Source: Mesorhizobium sp.
Lineage (GTDB): Bacteria > Pseudomonadota > Alphaproteobacteria > Rhizobiales > Rhizobiaceae
Direction: 5' to 3'
DNA: 64,000 nt
Assembly (NCBI GenBank): GCA_004020365.1
Contig: SAQR01000001.1
Span: 350,088-414,087, forward strand
Shown here: positions 51,998 through 59,022 of the stretch, one piece after another
How the letters are laid out: every line of letters starts with the position of its first letter
Numbering within the stretch: position 1 is the stretch's first letter
The notes under the pieces: generated by a model
What the model was told of the DNA's origin: nothing
Seen by the model: the letters and a program-made list of their open reading frames with translations, nothing else
The model's database searches: none
Translations under genes and position numbers: made by a program

Positions 51998-53049
51998 GGG
52001 CCGTTCCTCCGGCGGGAGGGACCGGAAGTGGACGGGTTATCCCCGGAACGCGCTTCCAAATAATAAGATTTAGATTCTTCTTTAGAGTCTTTACGGGAGC
52101 GATTCCGGTCGTTGGGCCAAAGACTTAAATGAGGTTCCTGCGCCTGAAGTACAGATAGGTTTGCGCCTGATGTACGGATACCGGATGCGCCTGATGTACG
52201 GATATCCGGCGAAGTTACGCACAGCTTTTCCACAGGGCTGATGTGGATAAGTTCGGGACGGCCCGAACGGTGTTCCATGGCGAGCAAATAGCCGGGGAGC
52301 GGCTGGCGTCGTGCGATGGCGCGGATGTCGATGGCGAAGTCGGAATAGCGCGCGAGCGATCCGCTCTTGGCATGGAGATGGCGCAATTCGAAGCGCCAGC
52401 CGGCAGCTTGCCGACCGGCGTGCTTGCGAGCGATGCGATAGAGCCAGCGCTCGATGCCACCGGTCAGTGCGAAGTAGTCGGGATCGATGGCAAGGACCAG
52501 GCGGCGGTCGATGATGCCCTGATAGAGCCATTCGGGCAGGACGAATTCCATGCCCTCGACGCGGCCACTCCGCGTCGCGAGTTCCTCCCATTCGTTGATC
52601 CACGAGAATTGCTGGCGCCGCCATTGCTCGCCTTGGCGGATCGTCGTGCGGATCACGGTCGACTGGAGGCGGGTGAGCGCGCCCTTGAGAAGGAAGTAGC
52701 TGCGGGCGCCGGTGGTGCGGCCGATGGCGTTGAGGAGTTGATAGGGCGTGAAGCGGAAGAAGCGTGAGGTGGGGAGGCCGCGGTCCTGCGCGGCCAGAAT
52801 CTGGCTCGCCGCCCAGATCAAAACGTCTGCGTCCCAGATGGTCGCCATGCCATGTTCGGCGACGGCATAGACCTGCAACTCTACGTCGCCCGCCTTGTAG
52901 TGGATCGGCGCGACCCGGCGCGACTTGGAGAGGGAGAAGAACGGGTGTGCCATCAGATCGCGGTGGTCGCGCGGCGGTACGTCGCCGCTCAGTGCGTCGA
53001 AGGGATCGAGATGAGCGCGTTCGCTGCGCTGGCGGGGAAATGCCGTCAT
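51994..53049 (-). CDS. repA: plasmid-type replication initiator RepA
   Basis: A 351-residue protein of the RepA family of Tn4371-type elements and alphaproteobacterial plasmids: MAHPFFSLSKSRRVAPIHY, ATIWDADVLIWAASQI and the winged-helix parts RFTPYQLLNAIGRTTGARS and GGIERWLYRIARKHAG. The C-terminal 90 residues hold a short repeat (IRTSGA twice) encoded by iteron-like DNA. It would start replication of the excised circular form. Overlaps the broken parA by four bases. Confidence 0.88.
   Translation of the reverse strand: MTAFPRQRSERAHLDPFDALSGDVPPRDHRDLMAHPFFSLSKSRRVAPIHYKAGDVELQVYAVAEHGMATIWDADVLIWAASQILAAQDRGLPTSRFFRFTPYQLLNAIGRTTGARSYFLLKGALTRLQSTVIRTTIRQGEQWRRQQFSWINEWEELATRSGRVEGMEFVLPEWLYQGIIDRRLVLAIDPDYFALTGGIERWLYRIARKHAGRQAAGWRFELRHLHAKSGSLARYSDFAIDIRAIARRQPLPGYLLAMEHRSGRPELIHISPVEKLCVTSPDIRTSGASGIRTSGANLSVLQAQEPHLSLWPNDRNRSRKDSKEESKSYYLEARSGDNPSTSGPSRRRNGP
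52140..52204 (+). repeat. three iteron-like direct repeats within repA
   Basis: GCGCCTGATGTACGGATA occurs at 52163-52180 and 52187-52204 exactly, and with two changes at 52140-52157. The spacing is 23 and 24 bases, about two helical turns, as in plasmid iterons. They lie inside the repA reading frame. Confidence 0.75.
52226..52250. other. two DnaA boxes next to the iterons
   Basis: TTTTCCACA at 52226-52234 and, reversed, TGTGGATAA at 52242-52250, which is the exact complement of TTATCCACA. They lie 22 bases from the last iteron. An A/T-rich run at 52055-52095 is on the other side. Together these form a candidate replication origin. Confidence 0.6.
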
Positions 53050-53060
53050 CGGATCACCGC

Positions 53061-53315
53061 TCAGCGTGCTTCGACGCGGCGGGCCGGATGAACGGTTCCG
53101 ACGCCCGGATCAGAGGTGGACGTCTTGGTGCCGCGGTCGGCCCAGGCCTGCAGATCCTCGAGGGCATAGACCACGCGGCCGCCGAGCTTTCGATAGGCGG
53201 GTCCGGTGCCGTAAGTGCGATGCTTCTCGAGTGTTCGGTCGGAGAGCCCGAGGAAGCGTGCAGCCTCGGGTGTTCTGAGATAGCGCGGCGGCATGCCGGC
53301 GGTATTGGAAGTCAT
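53061..53315 (-). CDS. AlpA-type helix-turn-helix protein
   Basis: An 84-residue MerR/AlpA-like DNA-binding protein: YLRTPEAARFLGLSDRTLEKH and RKLGGRVVYALEDLQAWAD. Small regulators of this type precede repA in Tn4371-type elements. It lies 11 bases ahead of repA and may control the repA-traF operon or excision. Confidence 0.88.
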   Translation of the reverse strand: MTSNTAGMPPRYLRTPEAARFLGLSDRTLEKHRTYGTGPAYRKLGGRVVYALEDLQAWADRGTKTSTSDPGVGTVHPARRVEAR

Positions 53316-53401
53316 GGTCGGGCCTCCGGGGTTTCATTGAGACCGCCGGATGCTGGCGGCGGATGAAGACCACGGTGGCGAAGACTGTTGCGCTGGGGGG
53401 A

Positions 53402-53438
53402 TGAGGAAGTTTGAGGGGCGAAGTTCCTCACCCCTCAA
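53402..53438. other. two interlocked inverted repeats (mutually exclusive hairpins)
   Basis: TGAGGAA (53402-53408) pairs with TTCCTCA (53424-53430), and TTGAGGGG (53411-53418) pairs with CCCCTCAA (53431-53438). The order A-B-A'-B' means either hairpin excludes the other, or a tight pseudoknot. It lies between the DUF2285 gene and the AlpA gene and could act as terminator or attenuator. Confidence 0.5.
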
Positions 53439-53453
53439 CGCACCGCGCTTGGG

Positions 53454-54210
53454 CTATTCTTTCCGGCGATGATGCAAGAGATGACGATAGCCGCCGGCGA
53501 TCATGGCCCGGCCGTCCTTGACCAGGCCGATGACGCTCGCCCGCACGGAGGAGGTCTTCCACGGCTCGAAGGTTATGCGGTCCCGGCCGAAGATGACGCT
53601 GGCGATCTCGCGATAACTGGCACCGCTCCTGTGACCGTCGATTGCCTGGAGCATGTGCCGGTGCCGCCGCTTCTGCTGCGGTGTCAGCCGGCGGTCGTCA
53701 GGGACGGTCCGCCCCCTCAAAACGCGCAGAAGCCGTTCGAGTGCTTCGATCCTGTCGGGACCGTTCGCGTCAAGCGGTACGAGCGCGGCGAGGGGCGTCC
53801 CCGTCGGGACGCCGGGGAGCCGTACCAGGCGAACGGTCTGGCCGCCGGCCTTGAGGAGGAAATGCACGCCTTGCTCGTCCGCGCGCGGCGAGGTTTCGCG
53901 CAACTCGACAGAGAGGTTCCCGGCCGCCGGCACAATGGTTGGCGCGTGCGTGAGCAGTACGGCGCTCGTATCGGCCTCGACCGACCAAAACACCGGACCC
54001 TCGCCAGCATTCAACGACGGCGGGACGAAAAAACTGCAGGCCCCATTTCTTATGGAGCTGATGCTTCAGGGAAGGATTGTCGGCGCTTGCGTAGTCCTGT
54101 TGGTAGTCGGGATTGCGCCTGAGCCATTCCCAGGCAAGGTCGGGAGAGTCGAGGCTATCCAGATAGTCATAGGTCTCCGAAGACCGCCATTGGGAGGTGT
54201 CGGGCGTCAT
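53454..54210 (-). pseudogene. DUF6499/DUF2285 protein, one-base frameshift
   Basis: The start at 54210 (GAGGAGCACG before ATG) gives MTPDTSQWRSSETYDYLDSL, a DUF6499 N-terminus, to KKWGLQFF. There six A residues on the plus strand (54028-54033) shift the frame; with five, it continues VPPSLNAGEGPVFWSVEAD into the DUF2285 domain, which ends RHLLHHRRKE at 53454. The downstream part alone (186 residues, from 54014) is open. Either the gene is broken, or the count in the run is a sequencing error or variable. Confidence 0.75.
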
Positions 54211-54317
54211 CGTGCTCCTCGTTGCCGCAACGTGGGGGCGGCAGCATCCCGAAAACATGACAGGCTGGGAAGACATTAAGGACGCACCAGGCGATGCGCT
54301 GAGCGCAACGCCTCGGT

Positions 54318-54581
54318 CTATTCGCGTCCATCGCGGAGCAGATGGCGGTAGCCATGCTGCGTCATCCATCGGGCGCGAGCCAGATGGCTGTCGTGGACAC
54401 GGCGCGCTCGCTCCGGCTCGACGTCGGGATCGATGTCGAAAATCACCGCGACCGCTTCACGCCAGTCTGCACCCTCGGTGGCAGCGTCGAGCACTCGCAT
54501 GTAGAGCTTCATGTGCCCCCGATCGTAGTCGGTGAGCACCGGACTAGCTGGCGGCTCGTCCAGGAACTCCGAGCGTTTCAT
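54318..54581 (-). CDS. short DUF2285 protein
   Basis: An 87-residue protein: DRGHMKLYMRVLDAATEGADW and a C-terminal HLARARWMTQHGYRHLLRDG like that of the larger DUF2285 protein downstream (GYRHLLHHRR). GAGGGAGG lies upstream. This short and long pair is a regular feature of these elements; the proteins resemble DNA-binding regulators but are not characterised. Confidence 0.85.
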   Translation of the reverse strand: MKRSEFLDEPPASPVLTDYDRGHMKLYMRVLDAATEGADWREAVAVIFDIDPDVEPERARRVHDSHLARARWMTQHGYRHLLRDGRE

Positions 54582-54711
54582 TTTCCTCCCTCACACCGGG
54601 ACCTTGTATCCCGGAACAGGGGGGGTGTTATCAACGCCGCCATCTCATGGGCCAAAGACTGAAAAATGCTGCCGCATTCTAACAACGTCCCAGCGCTATC
54701 ACAGGAAGTCT

Positions 54712-54972
54712 TCACGACTGTCTCTTGCTGCCCTGGTTCGCAGCATCCCGCATGAACATCACCCCGTCTCCCTTTTCCGTCGCCAGGAAAACGATGCCGT
54801 TCGCTTCGAGCGCGCGCCGCACTTGGTCTCGCGTTGATTCATACACGCGCAACCCGCTCTCGGATTCGAGGCGTTTCAGTGCGGTCAAAGATACGGCGGC
54901 CTCTTCTGCAAGCGTTTCCTGGCTCCAGCCAAGCAACGCTCGCGCGGCCCGTGATTGGCGGGCGGTGATCAT
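54712..54972 (-). CDS. XRE-type helix-turn-helix regulator
   Basis: An 86-residue protein: MITARQSRAARALLGWSQETLAEEA then VSLTALKRLESESG, a Cro/C1-type helix-turn-helix, with a C-terminal GIVFLATEKGDGVMF. The start at 54972 is preferred over one at 55050, which would run through a perfect palindrome. That palindrome 45 bases upstream is its likely operator. Confidence 0.85.
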   Translation of the reverse strand: MITARQSRAARALLGWSQETLAEEAAVSLTALKRLESESGLRVYESTRDQVRRALEANGIVFLATEKGDGVMFMRDAANQGSKRQS

Positions 54973-55016
54973 GCACTCGATCACCGCCACAAGGCGCGGC
55001 GCAGAAGCCAGAACTA

Positions 55017-55031
55017 CGACTATAATAGTCG
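55017..55031. promoter_or_regulatory. perfect palindrome overlapping a -10-like element
   Basis: CGACTATAATAGTCG (7-1-7) contains TATAAT on the plus strand and lies 45 bases upstream of the XRE gene. A repressor bound here would cover the promoter. Confidence 0.5.
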
Positions 55032-55124
55032 CTCTTAGACGGAATTCCACCCATAATCGTCAGCTCAAGGCGTTCCAACGGGAGCTTCACGCCGACTGAT
55101 TCGGTCGTTCTTGGACTAAGAAAG

Positions 55125-55151
55125 GCCCCGCCCGGATCAGCCGGGCGGGGC
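55125..55151 (-). terminator. Rho-independent terminator of the second DUF736 gene
   Basis: An 11-base GC-rich stem (GCCCCGCCCGG / CCGGGCGGGGC) with a five-base loop starts 14 bases past the DUF736 stop and is followed on the minus strand by CTTTCTT. Confidence 0.75.
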
Positions 55152-55165
55152 GCTTGCTCCGCGCC

Positions 55166-55492
55166 TCAGTCGCCGTTGCGGCGGGTCGGGCGGGACCAGA
55201 TCAGGCTGTAGCCCTCGCCTTCCTCGTCGTCGAAGAGGTTGGCGTAGATCGGGGCGGTGAAGCTCGGATCGTCGAGCTTTAGGCCAAGGTAGGCGCGGCC
55301 CTCGTTGGACTGCTTGCTCCAGGCGGCCCCGATCTCGACCCGGCCGACGAAAACGCGGTGGCTGGGGGCATTCTCGCCGCTGGCGCGGGCGTCGGGAGCG
55401 ATGCGGACGTTCTTGGCCTGAAGGGAAAGGGTGACGATCTCGCCGCTGAACTCGTTGGTGCCGGACTTCTTGAAGGTGCCGATGGTGGCCAT
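55166..55492 (-). CDS. DUF736 family protein, second copy
   Basis: A 108-residue protein: MATIGTFKKSGTNEFSGEIVT then APSHRVFVGRVEIGAAWSK and LDDPSFTAPIYANLFDDEEG. It is of normal DUF736 length and about a third identical to the copy at 50124. AAGGAGAA lies eight bases ahead of ATG. It has a 5' leader of over 150 bases with the structured element at 55605-55656 and its own terminator, so it is a single-gene unit. Confidence 0.92.
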   Translation of the reverse strand: MATIGTFKKSGTNEFSGEIVTLSLQAKNVRIAPDARASGENAPSHRVFVGRVEIGAAWSKQSNEGRAYLGLKLDDPSFTAPIYANLFDDEEGEGYSLIWSRPTRRNGD

Positions 55493-55604
55493 GGTAGTTC
55501 TCCTTGGTTTCTTGCTCGAGCCCGCACCATTGCGGTCTCGATGGCGATCGGCCGGCCGGAGGCGATCGGCGGCGCACCCCGCAGGGGCTCCGACAGCAAA
55601 GGAG

Positions 55605-55656
55605 AACTATCTTGTCTCGCGAGGAATCCCGGCGCAGCCGGGAGGGGAAGATAGTT
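55605..55656 (-). ncRNA. structured leader element, copy A
   Basis: Outer stem AACTATCTT / AAGATAGTT (9 bases) encloses CTCGCGAGGAA and an inner hairpin CCCGGC-GCA-GCCGGG. It ends 113 bases before the DUF736 start. The same layout with paired changes occurs at 57776-57836 before the DUF2493 gene. Acting as an RNA leader is inferred from placement and covariation. Confidence 0.55.
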
Positions 55657-56067
55657 TGACGGCGCTGTTGCGCCTTAGGCGATCGAGGCGAAGCCGGCCT
55701 TCGGCCAGATCGAGCCATGAGAGAGACCGTATTGGAGCGGTCGTACAGGCAGAACACGGCAAGGAGAACGCGGCTGGCGCTGGCACCATCCGGTTCGGGC
55801 CACAGGCTCAGCGCGCCCCGCTCTCTTCCCGGGATCAAGTACGAATGTCAGCTGTCTCGTCGCTCCGGCAGTGCAGGAACGTCCCAACCATTTGTCGCCC
55901 AGATGGCTATGCCGGGACCCCGGGGGGCTACTGGACTGGACTCCACAGGTGTCTCGCTCTCCGGCTCACATGCTCGCGCTGAGAACTCACCCCAATCCAG
56001 CAGCAACCCCATTGGCGATGGAAGGCGAAGCCACGGGCCTGATCTGGTCCCGACCACACCCATGCGG
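55657..56067. other. stretch without a supported gene
   Basis: Open frames exist on both strands but none resembles a known protein or has a convincing ribosome site. On the minus strand it holds the 3' region after the membrane protein gene and the probable promoter of the DUF736 unit. A GGCGC-AACA-GCGCC type hairpin lies at about 55661-55675. Confidence 0.4.
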
Positions 56068-56511
56068 TCACGAGGCACTCGCAACGCCCCGTCCGGCTGG
56101 TCCGGGCGGGGCCATCATGGTCAGGCGCATGAACGCGGTGACGCCGACCGCTGCCGCTCCGCCGACAGCGAAAGCGAACTGCCAGGTGTCAGAGGGCATT
56201 GTGAGCTTCACGATGCCTAAGGTTGCGTGATAGCCAGCGACGACCGCGGGGGCGACGAAGGCAAGGACCACAACGAGTTTTGTCCAGGCGGGTCGCGCGA
56301 CGAGGAGCAGGAGTTGGAAGAGACCGAAGGTTATCGCAGCAGCCATGGCGCCGACGATGACGACGCCAAGGATGCCGGCTCCGGTGTCATGTGCCCAGGT
56401 GCCAATGGCGATGCCGGCGAACAGCGGCAGCGCGAATACGGCGAGATTGAACAACAGCCAGCACAGCGCGGCTATACCGGCAAGTGTGGCGAGAATGGCA
56501 ATGATGATCAT
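56068..56511 (-). CDS. hypothetical four-helix membrane protein
   Basis: A 147-residue protein with four hydrophobic segments: IIIAILATLAGIAALCWLLF, AGILGVVIVGAMAAAITF, LVVVLAFVAPAVVAGY and FAFAVGGAAAVGVTAFM. No motif is recognisable. GGAGATCACC precedes the ATG. Similar small membrane proteins accompany DUF736 and DUF2493 genes in such elements; function unknown. Confidence 0.65.
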   Translation of the reverse strand: MIIIAILATLAGIAALCWLLFNLAVFALPLFAGIAIGTWAHDTGAGILGVVIVGAMAAAITFGLFQLLLLVARPAWTKLVVVLAFVAPAVVAGYHATLGIVKLTMPSDTWQFAFAVGGAAAVGVTAFMRLTMMAPPGPAGRGVASAS

Positions 56512-56721
56512 AGTGGTGATCTCCGTGCAGAGTTTGGACGGGTCGCGCCAACCACCACCACCACGGCGCAGACATCAGTCTAGACCAATTCGCCCGATCA
56601 GGGGAGCCTTGATTGCTTAAGTAAGGTGGTGGTTGTTGTAGTCGCGGGGCATCGGGCCGCCGGTGACGCGGCCTGCGGAATTGCCGAGTCGAGTGCGGCA
56701 CCCGCAATCGCAAGGTGGCGC

Positions 56722-57654
56722 TCATGCGCCACCCCGATCGCGGAAATCATACGCGTTGATGCCGAGCTTCCTCGCCTTGTCGGCGAAGTTATCCTGGATG
56801 CCGGTGCCAGGAAATACGATGACGCCGATCGGAAGGATGTCGAGGATCGCATCGTTTCGCTTGAACGGCGCTGCCCGGCCGTGCTTGTCCCAGTCCGGAG
56901 CGAATCCGACCTGAGGAACCTTGCGATTTTCGGCCCATTTTGCTGCAATCAGTTCCGCGCCCTTTGGCGACTTGCCGTGGATCAGCACCATGTCGGGGTG
57001 CTTGGCGTGGACCTTGTCGAGCGCGTCCCAGACGAGGTGGTAGTCGTTGAAATCGAGGCCGCCGGTCAGGGCGATCTTCGGACCGGCGGGCAGCATTACC
57101 TCGGTATCGGCCTTGCGCCGCGCGGCGAGGAAATCGCGGCTGTCGATCATTGCCGCGGTCAGATGCCGGCGGTTGACCATCGATCCGGTGCGCGGACGCC
57201 AGGCGGAGCCGGTGTGCTGCTCGTAATGTTCGGAAGCCTGATCCCGCATCAATTCGAAGGCGTCGCGCCGCTCGATCATGGTCTGGCCCTGGGCGGTGAG
57301 GTTTTCGAGTTCGACCGCTTTGATCTCGGTGCCGTCCTGTTCCCGCTGCAGGCGGCGCTGGGCCTGCTCGCTGTCATCCAATTGCCGCTCGAGCCGCAGC
57401 ACGGCGCGGTGGAAGACATTGGTGACGGACCAGAGCAGGTCGTCGAGGTCAGGCTCGAGGCGTGTGTCGCCGAGGGTGGCGATGAGGGCATCGAAGATGT
57501 CCGCAACGGCTCCGGCGACATGGTCGCCGTCGGGAAGTGGTCGCGGATCCGGCTCGTCGGCGTAAGGGCGCCAGCCATAGAGCTGGAGTTCGGTGAGGAC
57601 GTGATCGGTGGGCGACGCTGCGTGGTGCGGTTCGGACTCGTCGTGTGCGCTCAT
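56722..57654 (-). CDS. DUF2493 (SLOG-like) protein
   Basis: A 310-residue protein. The N-terminal half (about 1-190) is helical, with a central RLERQLDDSEQAQRRLQREQ coiled-coil-like stretch. The C-terminal DUF2493 domain has IALTGGLDFNDYHLVWDAL, MVLIHGKSPKGAELIAAKW and IGVIVFPGTGIQDNFADKA, a Rossmann-like nucleotide-binding fold of the SLOG/YspA type. It may bind a nucleotide or sense one. A structured leader element lies 122 bases upstream. Confidence 0.85.
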   Translation of the reverse strand: MSAHDESEPHHAASPTDHVLTELQLYGWRPYADEPDPRPLPDGDHVAGAVADIFDALIATLGDTRLEPDLDDLLWSVTNVFHRAVLRLERQLDDSEQAQRRLQREQDGTEIKAVELENLTAQGQTMIERRDAFELMRDQASEHYEQHTGSAWRPRTGSMVNRRHLTAAMIDSRDFLAARRKADTEVMLPAGPKIALTGGLDFNDYHLVWDALDKVHAKHPDMVLIHGKSPKGAELIAAKWAENRKVPQVGFAPDWDKHGRAAPFKRNDAILDILPIGVIVFPGTGIQDNFADKARKLGINAYDFRDRGGA

Positions 57655-57775
57655 GGGATGCTCCCGTCGGTGGGACCGCGACCCTCGCGGCCTTCATGGC
57701 GACGAAAGCCCACGGGCGGGATGGCCTCGCACCCGGAGCGACGCGGAGGGCCGGAGCGGCAGCGGAGGATGCAGA

Positions 57776-57836
57776 GGCCGACTATTTTGCCTCGCGATGG
57801 AAAGGCGGCGCAGCCGCCGCCGGAAAATAGTCGGCC
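57776..57836 (-). ncRNA. structured leader element, copy B
   Basis: Perfect 13-base outer stem GGCCGACTATTTT / AAAATAGTCGGCC encloses CTCGCGATGGAA and an inner hairpin GGCGGC-GCA-GCCGCC. It lies in the 316-base leader of the DUF2493 gene. Compared with copy A, stem positions change in pairs while single-stranded positions stay the same. Confidence 0.6.
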
Positions 57837-57970
57837 GGCGCCCTTGCCTGGCCGGACCGTTTGTGGGCCCGATCGCCCTCTCGAAGGCCGGGTCGTGGCT
57901 CTCTCCGGCGGTGGATCCTGTTCGCGTGACGCCGGCCTCATGACCGCACTGCGCCGCGCTCCATCCCGGC

Positions 57971-59008
57971 TCAGGCCACACGTTCGAGGAAACGATAGCG
58001 ATCCCGGCGAACCAGTTGGTCCGCGATCGATTTGCGAAGCGTGGCGAGGCCCAAGCAGCGGAGATCCTCGTTGAAGTCCTCCATTCTCGGCGAGAGGACG
58101 ATCGCCTCGATCCCGGCATCGGTCGCCCGCTCGATCAAGTTGTCGCGGGCACCGTCACCGGCGGGATCGTTGTCGCGGATGATGTAGAGCCGGTTCAGCG
58201 TCGGCGGGAACAGGATGGCAGCGAGATGCGCCGCCGAGAGAGCTGCCGCCATGGCCATGTCGGGCAGGGCGCATCTGAGCGAAAGCGTCGTCTCGATGCC
58301 TTCGCCCGCTGCCATGACGTTGCCGGGCACTCCGAAGCGGACGGCGTTGCCCAACAGATCGCCCATGGCCCGGCGCGGTGTGTCGACGGGTGCCTTGCCC
58401 AGACCGTCCGGCGCAAGCCAGGTGCGGTGCGCGCCGGTCAGCCGCCCATCGAGACTAGTGACCGAACCGATCATCGCCGGCCAGGTTTCCGTCGGTCCAT
58501 GATCGTCAGGGCGATAGTAGCAGCGCGGATGAAACCGGAGCGATCCGGTTCCGTGCAAAGTCGTGATGCCACGTTCACGGAGATACGTTTCCACGATGGT
58601 TCCGATGATCGGCTGCGACATGCCCACCAGCCGACGGGCTGCCTCCGAGGAGCCAGTTGGAGCCTCAACACGCTGCCGGACAGGAGATGCCGGACACGCT
58701 GCTTCATGCGAGAGGCCGAGAAAGGCCCGGGCTTCCTTGGCGACATCTCCGAAAGCTCTGAGGCCAAGCGCCTCGCGCACTACGTCCAGCAGATCGCCAT
58801 GCTCGCCGGTAGCTGCGTCGGTCCAGCGTCCGGCCGAACCTCTTGGGGAGTCTACAAGTCGGACGAACATGGAGCGACCAGGTGTGTTGCGCACATCGCC
58901 AACAGTCCAATAGTTCCCTTGGCGGCGGCCATTGGAGAGATAATGCCGGCAGACCGCCTCGGCCCGGTCGGCGAGGCGGCGTGCCAGTTCATGCGGCGGT
59001 TCGCGCAT
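57971..59008 (-). CDS. toprim-domain primase/helicase-like protein
   Basis: A 345-residue protein starting MREPPHELARRLADR with a strong AAGGAGG upstream. An N-terminal zinc-free primase-like region (RQGNYWTVGDVRNTPGRSM and WTDAATGEHGDLLDV) is followed by FHPRCYYRPD and a toprim domain: VMAAGEGIETTLSLR and LYIIRDNDPAGDGA. Such proteins prime replication of the transferred or excised strand. The group II intron lies directly upstream, its 3' exon being this ribosome site. Confidence 0.88.
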   Translation of the reverse strand: MREPPHELARRLADRAEAVCRHYLSNGRRQGNYWTVGDVRNTPGRSMFVRLVDSPRGSAGRWTDAATGEHGDLLDVVREALGLRAFGDVAKEARAFLGLSHEAACPASPVRQRVEAPTGSSEAARRLVGMSQPIIGTIVETYLRERGITTLHGTGSLRFHPRCYYRPDDHGPTETWPAMIGSVTSLDGRLTGAHRTWLAPDGLGKAPVDTPRRAMGDLLGNAVRFGVPGNVMAAGEGIETTLSLRCALPDMAMAAALSAAHLAAILFPPTLNRLYIIRDNDPAGDGARDNLIERATDAGIEAIVLSPRMEDFNEDLRCLGLATLRKSIADQLVRRDRYRFLERVA

Positions 59009-59022
59009 GGTGACCTCCTTCA

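Noticed and set aside
52140-52204. The three repeats as a CRISPR array
   Set aside because: Spacers would be only 5-6 bases and the units lie in repA; the layout fits iterons.
55717-56220. 167-residue plus-strand frame in the gap after the DUF736 leader
   Set aside because: Low-complexity composition, no ribosome site and overlap with the membrane protein gene on the other strand.
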